Positions 12,576-22,727 of a DNA stretch of 64,000 nt are shown in pieces; the stretch's first letter is position 1, and each line of letters starts with the position of its first letter. The DNA is taken from the NCBI GenBank assembly GCA_963969595.1, contig OZ018418.1, positions 2,609,001 through 2,673,000 on the forward strand, given 5' to 3'. Under the pieces are notes generated by a model, which saw only the letters and a list, made by a program, of their open reading frames with translations, was not told the DNA's origin and did no database searches. The translations under genes and the position numbers were made by a program. The stretch comes from Neckera pumila (taxonomy: Eukaryota > Streptophyta > Bryopsida > Hypnales > Neckeraceae).

Positions 12576-12590
12576 GGTGCCGATTGCACC
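12576..12590 (+). other. GGTGC-N5-GCACC dyad just before the ORF (possible primer-binding site)
   Basis: The sequence GGTGCCGATTGCACC lies 27 bases before the likely start codon. The same dyad, GGTGCCAATTGCACC, occupies the matching position in unit 2 (43257-43271). It resembles the tRNA-complementary primer-binding sequences of some plant retroelements (GGCGCCGTTGC type) but also reads as a small hairpin. It is not evident in units 3 and 4. Confidence 0.35.
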
Positions 12591-12616
12591 GGGTTAGTGG
12601 GATTTGGTCAGCGTGG

Positions 12617-14550
12617 ATGGAGGAATCTCGCAAACCGACAGTTACAGCCAAGTGGCTCAATCCGGTCATATCAACGGACCCAAAAGCGCGGGTGCTTTTG
12701 GAAGGGGATTTGGATAGCATGGAATGCGCGGGGTTGTTGCACAAACCCTGGAATCTCAAGGAAGAGGCGATGATCCACGAAGTTGTGGCTGGAGCTCCGA
12801 ATCAGTTCGAATTCACGGAGCGAGGGAAGTCAGCCAAGTGGACCGAGGAGATGTGGACGGAAGTCTACTCGTTCCGGAAGGCAGGTTCCGGATATGCCTT
12901 GAGGAATGACGGGTACATTCATGGGAAGTTCCGGAATCTACCCCATCCGAAAGAAGGGTATGCGATCCACGATTGCATTGACGTGAGGCAGAGATAGGTG
13001 CTGGAGTTCCTGGTTCCGATCTTGTATCCGGAGAAGCCCACCCGGCTCACCAGCACGTTGGGCAACACCATTTTCGGAGCGATGGAGGACAGACCGGTCC
13101 ACTAGGGGAGGATAGTGAAGGCCGTGGTGCAGAAACTGGCGGACGGCGTGCAGAGGGCCAAGTCCAGCCCGCTCAGCACCTACCTCTTCTACTTGTACTA
13201 CCACAACGGGAACGTGAGTGAACAGAAAACCAAGGACTACAAGGTGGCCGAGGAGATGCTCAAGTACGGTCTAGCTCCGGAACCGGAGAAGCAGGCCGAG
13301 GAAACCGTTCCGGAACTGACACTGCCAAGGCCGGAGAGGGCGGAAACTTCGCGGCGGAAGTCGACCTACTCGAATGCAAGGGGGAAACAGTAGGTTCCGG
13401 AAATGGGGGAACTGGGATGGACCTTCTCAGACCTTGGAGGGAACGAGTTGTTCGATTCTGGAGAAGAGTGGTTCCAGGAGACGAGGAAACGGTATGAGGA
13501 ATTGGCGGATTTTATATGCATGATATCCGACGAAATGAAGGTGGAGCTGAACGAGATTTTGGGGGAGCTCAAAAAGCGCCCGGATCCGACCTTGCTCAGT
13601 AAGAAGGAGGATCAAATTCGGAAATTGGAGGAGGAGAAGATCCAACTTAGTCCCGTTTGGGTGTTGCGGATGAAGCCCTCAAGTTTGCATCCAAGAGAGA
13701 GTCGGATGCTATGCATGTAGTGAGGATACTTACGGATTTAGTAGGACAGCCCGCGGATCAAATCACGCGCGCCCGGCTCTTCACCAATAAGTTAATTCAA
13801 GAGGGCATCGTGACCGGAAGTATGATTCTCAAGATCCTGGTGGATTATGAGATCAAGATGAAGAACATATTGGCGGAGATGAGGAAGCTGTTGGGCTTTC
13901 TCAATTCGGCAGTCATGGACTTCACCAAATTTCCGGAAGTGCAGAGTATGCAACTGTGGAAGACTCCGACCAAACCAGTCCCCGCCGAAAGAACTCCCAT
14001 ATCGGATCCAGGGCTCCAAGCCTTGCTGAAGGACGTTACGGCTCAGTCTACAGGTCAGGCGGGGCCGTCACAAAGGAGAGAGAGGTTAATCGCAGCTGTT
14101 GCCAAGAAGGGTTCGGGTTCTCCAGTGGTTCAGAAAACTCCGGCAAAGACGGTCCTGGTCACATTCCCTCCACGCACGGCAAGAATACCAGAGGGGAACA
14201 TAGGATCCACGATCCTGGTTTCTCCGGTTTGGACGGATCTGACGAGCCGGATGCCTGTGGTGGAGAATCCGGCCAGGACACATCCGGAAGACTTCACCCA
14301 CATGGAGGAAGCATTCGAGCAAGCAGAGGGAGGCGGTGAAGAGGATCTGGTTGGAGCTTCATTGGGGCAACCCATTGAGATGGAATCGGATAGGGAGTTA
14401 GTCTTATCCGATGACGAGGAGACGGAAGTCACAACAACTCCACTGATCCGGTGTCCAATCTAGACCCGGGCAAGTGTCCGGAACACTCCCACAAAGACAA
14501 CAGAAGGGACGCAAGGCGGCAGCAGTTCAAAGAAGTCGCGAAGGAAGTAG
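12617..14550 (+). pseudogene. Unit 1 protein, gag-like or plant-transposon-protein family (broken)
   Basis: The order of domains is the same as in the longest copy (45984-47768). An N-terminal block contains KPWNLKEEAMIHEVVAGAP, then W..EMW.EVYSF, HGKF and EGYAIHDC. A central block follows, VLEFLVPILYPEKPTR..NTIFGAM, then PLSTYLFYLYYHN. After that come a Glu/Lys-rich coiled-coil-like region, a block with RARLFTNKLI and KMKNILAEMRKLLG, an acidic Ser/Glu stretch and a basic tail, SSSKKSRRK. In-frame TAGs lie after RQR (about 12997), at a conserved Trp (VH*GR, about 13103) and at about 13392. Frameshifts lie near 13660 and near the C-terminus. The first ATG in the conserved frame is 12617. The function is unknown and there is no nuclease or polymerase motif. 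Confidence 0.7.
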
Positions 14551-15839
14551 TTAGTTAGGATGTTTGGATTTTGGTTTAGAATTTGAATTCTAGTTCTGGA
14601 ACGGGTTTTCTGCGCTTGGGACCCTAGTTCCGGATTTATTTTTAGAAGGAGCCGGTAGTGGATTTTTCGGGTATTTCGGGGGGTTCTCTGATTGGCTGCC
14701 CGGATTCCCGGGGCTGCTTTTTGGGCTTTTAGGTGTTGACTTTTTGTGGGTTTTTAAGGGCTGGCAAGCTGGTTGTGCTGGGATTCCCTCCTAGCAGATT
14801 TTCATCTTGTATTCCATTCTTTTCTTTTAATCTAAGTGCTATGTGAGCTTCCAGATTTTCATCTTTGTGTTTAATTGTGGATTTGAATGCTTATGACTGT
14901 ACTAGAGTGTGAGGGAAGACGGGTGAGGAGGAATCCGGATCTTGGGCAGTTGGTTCCATTTGAAAGGTACATTTGAGATAGTGTTAGATTCTTGACTGAG
15001 TGGAAGTGCACAGCGCCTTTAAATTGCTGTGATGGTGATCCGGTCGACTGAGTAGCGGAAGCAAGTGCGGCTGTCAACTCGTGTGGAGGTAAGTGCCCAC
15101 CCAGAGGAAGTTGCCACTCTCCCGGAAGGTTTGCCAACCTCAGAAAGGTCTAGCATTTAACAAACCACCCCCGGTAGGTTCCGGAACCCTGTGATCTATC
15201 GTTGTAGTAAGGAGTGGATCGAGTCCTGAGTGACCTGCTTTCCGGATCAAGTGTCTAGGAAGTTGTGAGGATCCGGATCTTTTGTCCCTGTTGCAACTCC
15301 TTGAAATATTTGTGTGTGTGTGTTTGTGTTTGTTAAGTTTAGTGAGCGTGAGAACCAGAGTGGTGAAGTCCCTACCCCTCGAAAGATCAAAGCGGACCCT
15401 TTGAGGGTGAAACAGAGGTGAAAGAAACCATCTTGATTTGGAAGTGGAAACCGGATTCCGGGTAGAATCGGATTCGGATAGAATTCCGAATAGTGGAAAG
15501 TTCCGGAAAGAAGTGAATAGGTGATTGGATTGAGGAGAAAAGAGAATCCGGAAACTTGGAAGGTGCAACATTATCTTGGAATTCCCTAGGACGATAACTC
15601 GTGTCATTTTAGCACAATATTGTGGCTAAAGATAATTACGCCTAGATTGCGCGTACGACACTCACTTTCACTAGACATTCTTAATTAATTTAGGATCTTC
15701 TTAGGCTAGTCATTGTGATTCGCTACCTAAATTTGTTCATTTCCAAGGTTTTTATAAAATTAAAGGACTTTGGCAACATAGTCCTAAGGGCAATGTGGGG
15801 AAAACAAAAAATATGAAAACAAGGTTCACTTACAATTTC

Positions 15840-16525
15840 TACTTATAGAGATTGCTCCAGTACTTTCTTTGTGGTATTCCTGGAACCCTTGCCTCAGGCA
15901 ATTGAGGCCATCTTCACCAAGGTTTTCTTGCCCTCCTTGCTCCCTCTCTTATCCACCAGCGCATCCTAGTATTCCTACGTCATATTCGAAAGCTTGTTGT
16001 GGCCCCTGTCGATGCTCTGGTTCAATGTGTACCTGAATTGTGTTAGTGCGCCTCCTGCTGTCTTTTTTAAGTACTTCTCACTTAGTTTACTGTTATCTCC
16101 AAAATACTCATATTTATTTAGGAGTCGACCTTTAACTATTTGCTTGTCGTCCTTGGTTTGTCCCTTCCACTCAACATTGGGATTCAGCTTCTCAACAAAT
16201 GAACCAATGTCCCCTTGAAATAGTTAGGCCATTTTCTCCATTAATTCACCATTGACGTCCAAGCGGAGAGGTTGTCTCATATTGCCACGACCTTTGACTT
16301 CATTCAATACAATCGGTAAAGACAAAGGAAGTGGGCTCATTGCACGTTTGCTGCTCTAGACAAACTTATGACGTCCAATATTGTCAGTCGCATTGGTGTA
16401 CATGTCTGACGAAGGAAGACCACGGCATTTGAATCTAGAGTCCTCAAATTGTCTTTCCTCTTCATATTTTCTACCCCTCTTGCTGAAATCCATTCCGCGG
16501 CTGTCATAGTAAGGGTTTGCAGCAT
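15840..16525 (-). pseudogene. Decayed exon resembling plant CACTA helper protein (Transposase_24-like)
   Basis: The minus-strand frame contains NEVKGRGNMRQPLRLDVNGE, NKYEYFGDNSKLSEKYLKK, GGALTQFRYTLNQSIDRGHN and then ALVDKRGSKEGKKTLVKM with GKGSRNT. This order (a short compact helical domain, then KRGS..GKK, then GKGSR) recalls the En/Spm-associated Transposase_24 family. It ends at a good donor, AAATT followed by GTAAGTGA (about 15834). At least four stops interrupt it. Unit 1 is inserted downstream of this donor, inside the intron. Confidence 0.45.
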
Positions 16526-17275
16526 GCAACAACTTTTATGGGAGAATTAGTAATTAGTTCTATATAGGAATTCAGGAGTTGTTGCAAAAAATACAAAGTT
16601 CTAATTTTATACCAAATGCAGCTTCAATTAGTCATCCATATTTCGGATAACCTCTTTTTTTTTCATTGAACATTGTCAGTAAAAAATTAAAATGGGGATT
16701 TTTTTTTATTGTCAATGACAAATAGGGCATATTAGTGGGGCTAATCAAACATTCTAATTCACTTGCTTGTTGAAGTTGAACAACATTGACTCCTCATATC
16801 AGAGGCATTTACACTTGCAGCAACGTCAAAGACGTCTAATCAAATACTCAACGACAACTATATCAAACGACTAACAAATTTGAATTTCTAATGCCCATGT
16901 CAAAAAACCTTAGGAAACTCAATAGAAGACACGGATTGCTATGCTCTAAAGAAAGTAGCAAAGAACACAAACAAGTAAGCCGTTAACTTGAACTCCTAAA
17001 CAATCGCATGTGATGACAAAAAAGAAGTCCATTTATGGAAGATGAATGTCAAAAACCAAAAGCATTGTGCACTCAAGACCTAAGAGATCTCATTTCCACG
17101 AAGTACAAAAAAGTTTACTTACCTCTACGTCCACTGTAGTTAGGACGACCGTCATTCTATCCTACGCAGGCACCATAGTCTTTAGCACATCTATCCAAGT
17201 CTATCACACCTATGTAGGCTATTGGTGCCCAAGAACATCTGAAAAAACCTCTGTACGCAGCTAGAGGAGTGTGGC

Positions 17276-17582
17276 CATATCCAACAGGGTATTCCCTTTA
17301 CCATTTGTGCCTACCTTGTCTATTCTGCTCATCAACACGATATCTTGCAGCAGGTGGTCTAAGTGCCCTGTCCACTTTCCTCACATGTCGTCTCTATTGT
17401 GCTTCGGGTATGTCTTCTTCAAAAATTCCCGCTTGTCTATCTTTGGAAGTAGACACATGTTGCACTTTGGTTACCTTAGAGCTTGCAGTGTCTTCCTCTC
17501 TATTGTCATCTTGATCTAATTCCACAACAGGTTTGTATGATTTAGGCATCTCCCGTTTCAAACGAGCCCCACTCTTTCCCAT
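17276..17582 (-). pseudogene. First exon of the decayed minus-strand CACTA-type gene
   Basis: The ATG at 17582 opens a basic N-terminus (MGKSGARLKREMPKSYKP) followed by an acidic Asp/Glu stretch and IFEEDIPEAQ. A TAG then interrupts, and the same frame continues RHVRKVDRALRPPAARYRVD. The basic leader fits a nuclear protein. About 400 bp upstream of the ATG begins the GTCCG-rich island at 17990-18620, an arrangement seen before two other minus-strand transposon genes in the window. No catalytic motif is present in this exon. Confidence 0.45.
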
Positions 17583-17989
17583 TTTGGTGACAATTTTTTT
17601 TCTGATGTCTCTTCTTGGCCAAGTGCAAAACCGCTCTTCAATCTACTAGCAAAAAGAATACAAATCAGAAGATGGCGAGTACATGGGAACATCAGAAGAT
17701 GGTGGCATGACATTGTAAACAGAAGCTGACAAATACAATGCTTTTACCAATTCAGTGATTCAAAACTTCCTATCGACACCTTCCACTTCCGACAAAATAC
17801 AAAAGACATTGACATGATTCATTGCCCACAGTTGCTTTCATAATGCCTTCGCGTCCATACACTGGGCTACGTAGAGTTTTTACGACATTGGTTTTCTGAT
17901 GAAACTAATAAGTAAGTGATGTGCTTAGTGCTTCAATAGCGGTCTACCATGTCAGCAAATTCAAGCTTCATGGAGCTGTAAGCCAAAGA

Positions 17990-18620
17990 GAATGGAGGTT
18001 CCGTACAGAATAGAGAGTACTCCAAAAAAGAAAAAAAGAAAAAAACTCCAGGAGGTAATCACACCATTGCATCTCAACAAATCAAGTGTGAAGCAGGACT
18101 TGGCAGAAGGATGCAGGGATGGCTGGATGTCAAGGCGTCTGCGTCCACGTCCAACGTCTGAAGGATGGCGGACGTCTCGTGACATTTGTTTTTTTGGATT
18201 TTGGATTTTTTCTTTAAAAAAGAAAATACCCGTCCAATATCCAGTCCGCCGCGATTGCAAGCACCGTCTGCTAGTCCATCTGCCAAATCCTGCGGACAGA
18301 CTGGCGGACGCACCCACCGATCGCCGATCCATCTGCCAAATCTGGCGGGCGGACTGCAGACGCACTCACCATCCGCCAAGCCCTCTGCCATCCAGTCCGC
18401 CAAATCCATTGGAGAAAGGGTGGTCGAACGCAGCGTCCAACGGATTCTGTCACTGACCGTTCCGACCGCAACAATTTGATCCGTCCGCCAAAACCGTCCA
18501 CATTGCTGTCCGTCGTATTCTCAGACGGTTTAGGTGGATGCAAACCGTCAAGAGTCAAACGTGCCGTACGGCTTCACCTGGGTCAAATGCAAGGACATGA
18601 CATCCGCTCTCCTACGGATG
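17990..18620. repeat. GTCCGCC-rich island upstream of the 17582 gene start
   Basis: This is a GC-rich patch in AT-rich DNA. It holds many imperfect copies of CCGTCCGCC, ATCCGCCAAATC and CATCTGCCAAATC, and CpG is well preserved. Long ORFs here on both strands come from the repeats and are not genes. Similar islands lie upstream of the 39468 and 49636 gene starts, and a regular array lies at 51541-51960. It may be a transposon subterminal repeat array or promoter island. Confidence 0.65.
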
Positions 18621-18639
18621 TGATTGTGTTATGCCCAAG

Positions 18640-19427
18640 TCCTCTTTTACTCATCTACAAATTTGATGTATGTTCAATAAAATTCAACATTTTGATAAGT
18701 TGTATGATTTTGTTTTAATTGGATGCGTACAAATTCAAACTAGACATGATAAAGATCACATAGAAAAACAAGACATAAGAATATCACTTATAGATTGAAA
18801 GACTATAATGTTTCATCATGAGGGTATTAACCCCTAAAGGATGAAGGCTATTCTTTTGCCAAAAGACACTTGAAACTCGCATTTCTATAAGAAACATTAA
18901 GAAGAATTGAAAAATAGTTTCTCTCCATATCTATCCATAGAAACTTATACCTAACTAGTATGACAATGCGCATCAAAAGTTTTAGAATTCTTGACTGCGG
19001 ATACTGCAAGATATCTGCAATTAAAGTGATGAAAAAAATTTGATTTACAATGTAGGACAAGGTTTTTGGACTTCAAACATTTTTAACTTTACGTTTTTGC
19101 AGTACTGAATTCTAAGCTTTAAATCTTTATAGAAGAGAATTGAATTGAGAGTCTAGGAAAAAAACAAAATCCAAAAAAAACTTGTTTTTCATTATTAAAA
19201 AAGTTGGTAAACTAAAGTTTGTATAAGATAGAAGGAAAATGTAAAATATTCATATGTTGAATATGGAATTAAAATACACTAATTCCAATGGTAAGATTGT
19301 TCTAGTGAAAAAACTAAACCGTGTAGAATTTTTTTTGGGAGAAATTGTAAAAATCCCCATAAAAATTCCATTCATAAATTAATCCTACATCTTTTACCTT
19401 TGTTGTTGCCCTCTCTCCCTTGTTTGA
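18640..19427. other. AT-rich spacer, no gene seen
   Basis: The stretch lies between the GTCCG island and the hAT-type MITE and has only short ORFs of random character. No termini or tandem repeats were noticed. Confidence 0.5.
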
Positions 19428-19435
19428 GCTCATTT

Positions 19436-19762
19436 TAGGGTTGTCACCATCAAGTCACATCTAGATGGACGTGACTCTAACGTAACGTCAAAATCTGATC
19501 CCAGCGTCCGTTTGTATCCAAAAAAAAAAAAAAAAATTTTTTTTTTTTTTTTGGGATGGTCTGTCCATCCCGTCGACGGCTGGTCCACCCCATGAACAAT
19601 TGGTCCGTCCCGTCAATGGCTAGTCCATCCCAAAAAAAAAAAAAAAAAAAGATTTTTATTTTTTTTTATTTTTAATCTTGACGTAATCCCGACGCGTCCG
19701 GACCATCGTAGACGGACATTCCGACGTAAAAAGCCAACGTCACGTCAGGATGGACAACCCTG
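19436..19762. mobile_element. 327 bp hAT-type MITE with 8 bp duplication GCTCATTT
   Basis: The left end is TAGGGTTGTC and the right end reads CAGGGTTGTC on the opposite strand. GCTCATTT lies directly outside both ends (19428-19435 and 19763-19770). A YAGGG-type end with an 8 bp duplication is diagnostic of hAT transposons. The interior is CpG- and GTCC-rich (GGACG, CGTCC, CCGTCGACGG) and contains long A then T runs that pair with each other, so the element is strongly fold-back. It has no coding capacity. The perfect duplication implies that it is not very old. Confidence 0.92.
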
Positions 19763-19770
19763 GCTCATTT

Positions 19771-20870
19771 GGGCATAACTTTTGTTTTCAAGCATCAATT
19801 GAAAAAAAAAAACATCCCACGAAGCTCATCATTATTTCTATTTTGAAGAGTAATTTAAAAAAAATATGGACAAAAACTCAGTTCGTAGTTACCTGCCCAA
19901 TATCCCAAATGTTTGCTGTATGGATAATGGCCCTTCACGGGTTAGAATTGCTAAAGTGATTTGAAAGCTTTTAATGTTCTTTTCACATGTCAAATTTAAA
20001 TAGTTGGTCACCCTAGAATATGAGGTTCTAGTGCCTAACATGCATAACTGCAATGAATTTATAGCTTATGAAAATTTACTCCACTTGTAAATGAATTTTT
20101 GATGCTTTTTGTTCTCTAAAATCTATTGTGTTGGAGGCACATTTACAAGAGCACTCAACACTACAGAAAGTGAAGATTGCAATGTGTATCCTTGCATAAA
20201 CTCTTGAACATAAAAATCATAATTAATCATTGTCAAAATTGGATTTGACAATGCTACAAGTAGACTTCAAATAAAATGGTGCAAAATTTTCCAATGAAGA
20301 ACCAAAACTCATAAAAAATTTCTATTAGCATGTAACCTCATAAAATATATTGTTCAGTAGTCAATCTCATAAAAAAAGAAATGATGAAAAAGAAATGCAA
20401 GTTTATAACATGTACATCCATCAATATTTAATGTAAGCCTAATTTTGACCAAATTACCAAGAAAATTCTAAATCATTCATGAAGCTCTCCTTTTTGTACT
20501 TTAAGAGTTAAAAAATACACTCCCTCAAATGAATTCAATTTCAATTTTCCTATTCCATCGATATAAAATACATCATACGATTTGGACCACATCTTTGCCA
20601 ACGTCCAAACCAACATCCATCAACACCTAATATTGCCATTCTCATTCAAGATGGACATATGTTCATTGTCATTGAAGACTGTAATCATTAATAACTGAAA
20701 ATTAGGAATGTAGTGGAGAATTTGAAAAGTACATCAAATTTCACTTATATTATCATACAGTGCTACTGTACATATGTTATATAGTTTGCGCGCATACATC
20801 CAGCCTCTTACATTTACTAAATACTTTTATACTTCTATATAGTATACAAAACTATTCATATGAACATCGA
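19771..20870. other. AT-rich spacer, no gene seen
   Basis: The stretch has only short ORFs and lacks transposon ends or arrays. Nothing further was recognised. Confidence 0.5.
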
Positions 20871-20939
20871 AAATGTTCATCCGATATAGGCCAACAAAAA
20901 CAACTGCAGAACCGATTGATGATGTGGGCTAAACCAATT

Positions 20940-21306
20940 GATGATGTAGGCTAAACCGCCCGTGTTCTTCGGGCCTTCTTGATAAGGTCGCTCCAAATAA
21001 TCTTGAAACACTAACGCTAATGTGTGGTGGCTGAACTTGCTCATGCTGTCCGTTTCCATGTTCAACTTCCAGTACTCGCTCCGTCTATTTCTTCCTAAAC
21101 TGAGCTAGGCGGAAAGCGTCAATCCTCTCTGCATGCATTGGCTCGCTATACATCAAGTAAACATGTATGTTGTTTGTAGTAGAGTGATTGAGGTTTAGCA
21201 TCTGTTGTAGTGTTCCGTCGTTCCACCAATACAAGTACCCTTCATATTTTGTTGCATGAACAGCAGCAAAACGTATAACTCCAACAGGTGGAATCTTCAC
21301 TGCCAT
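20940..21306 (-). pseudogene. Decayed coding exon, family unknown
   Basis: The minus-strand frame reads from MAVKIPPVGVIRFAAVHATK through EGYLYWWNDGTLQQMLNL and HVYLMYSEPMHAERIDAFR to LAQFRKK. It then meets a TAG and continues in the same frame with TERVLEVEHGNGQHEQ. The Tyr/Trp-rich central motif and long open frame look like real protein, most likely a transposon protein because its neighbours are. I do not recognise the family. Confidence 0.4.
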
Positions 21307-21345
21307 TGATTCATTCTAGTGTTCCAATTTTGCAAGCTCAGGATG

Positions 21346-21420
21346 TTTGATGTGTTGGTTGGATATCCAGAGTTGCTAGCATATGAGCTTGTGAGCGTGA
21401 GCCTGTGAGCCGGGGATTTT
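21346..21420 (-). repeat. GCTCACA-type short repeat, also at 38752-38826
   Basis: On the minus strand this reads as stacked GGCTCACA, GCTCACG and AAGCTCA words, and it lies next to TTGGTTGGATATC. The plus strand at 38752-38826 has the same words next to the same TTGGTTGGATATC, although the flanking 13-mer lies on the other side. It is probably a small dispersed repeat or the end of an unrecognised element. Both loci lie beside poly-T/A tracts. Confidence 0.5.
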
Positions 21421-21509
21421 TTTTTGGAAAAAAAAGATGAGGGACCTATAACCGTGGATAAAGGTATTAGGTTTTTTTCAATAATATTAGTGTATTTCTC
21501 CATAATTTT

Positions 21510-22720
21510 ATGAACTTACAAATCTTTTTTAGGAATTGTCATGGCAGCAACATATTGCACTCATATTTCATAGAACTCAGGCAATGCAAAAAGGTGTAGA
21601 GGAAAGGTGGATGTTTGGTACTTTGGTTTGGTGTCTCAATAAGCGTGTCACATGTGTGATTTCTGAGTTTTAGGGGTAAGGGTTTTAAGTTGAATATCAT
21701 ACAAAGTATAGATACTATTTATGAAATTTTTTGGTTAAAAGCATAAGAACTTGATTAAGAAGGCATCTTTGTATTCTTGGAGACAAGCAATTGCTATTAA
21801 CAATTATTGATGGATTCTTCAAGATGAATATATAGACTGGCAAAACAATCCATTTGAATATAAATGGACTTTGTTTAGAACATCAACACATGGTTTTGGG
21901 TAACAATTGTAAGAATAAATGAAAACATTTATTACCTACAATGAATTCTTTCTTGCCAACATCATTGTATATTTGTATTTCATATTATTATGGACTTTTA
22001 CTAAGTGAAAATGAAGACCAGTCCTTGTTGGTCATTTTCAAGTGGATTTGTTTTTGTACCATTTTTTTATTCCATAGCATACTACATTTCAAGTTCTAAG
22101 TGGACATATTGTTCCTTCCAAAAAAGAAAACAATTATGAAAGCTCAACCACTTATGATTTTTATAAAAGTTATGTTTCTTTGGTTTAGGGTGTTATATAA
22201 CAGTTCTTTGTAGTGAATAAACTACTAACAATTGTGAGACACCAACTATCGTGCATCCACTTGCAAAAAGAGATGTCCAAGATGTAGCCATAAAACACAC
22301 AAATCCAATCATAATGAAATCAAAACAAAATAGTTTGGCTCACAAGATATGTCAATCTTACGAGTCTAAGTCGCAGTCGATTCAACCATAGAATCCTCTG
22401 TCATAGATGAATCAGAAGTCTCTTTACCCTCGGATGTTGACCTATCAATAAACTCTAAAACATTTAAGGCATCTGTATGTTTACGGGATTAGGTTTAGAG
22501 CAACCAAACTCAACATATTATGATGCCACATGCTTAGCATACATGGGAAGCTCGAATGGCTTCTCTGGGCTTAAGAGAAGACTTTGTTTCTTCATCAATG
22601 CACGTAATTGTATCACCACCTGACAACTGCAAAAACAAATAAAACAATATTAGAATCATACAATATGAAAAGAATCATGTACACAAACAACTAAAAATGT
22701 TGAAACATACTAACGAGGTT
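21510..22720. other. AT-rich spacer, no gene seen
   Basis: No long ORF, repeat array or transposon end was recognised between the exon remnants at 20.9-21.3 kb and the 3' end of the methyltransferase-like pseudogene. Confidence 0.5.
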
Positions 22721-22727
22721 TATCTCT

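Larger units (their letters stand above)
12129..15660 (+). mobile_element. Unit 1: 3.5 kb gene-bearing TG...CA element without LTRs
   Basis: The unit starts AGTGGGAGTACG (TGTGGGA in its relatives, first base changed) and ends GCGCGTACGACA. CTCAC flanks both sides (12124-12128 and 15661-15665). TG...CA ends with a 5 bp duplication are what a retroviral-type integrase produces, but the first and last 450 bp do not match each other, so there is no LTR pair. It contains about 450 bp of 5' DNA, a large ORF (12617-14550) and about 1.1 kb of 3' DNA. The sequence is unusually rich in TCCGGA. It interrupts the minus-strand gene whose exons lie at 11076-11700 and 15840-17582. It could be a solo LTR that contains a gene. 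Confidence 0.8.

Noticed and set aside
12488..15335. Similar GTGTGTGTGTTTG tracts near both ends of unit 1 as evidence for LTRs
   Set aside because: Similarity is confined to the microsatellite. Flanks on either side do not align, and the terminal 12-mers of the two ends differ.
17961..18558. Overlapping ORFs on both strands in the GC-rich island
   Set aside because: They are by-products of the GTCCGCC repeats, lack stop codons because of composition, and have no protein-like pattern.
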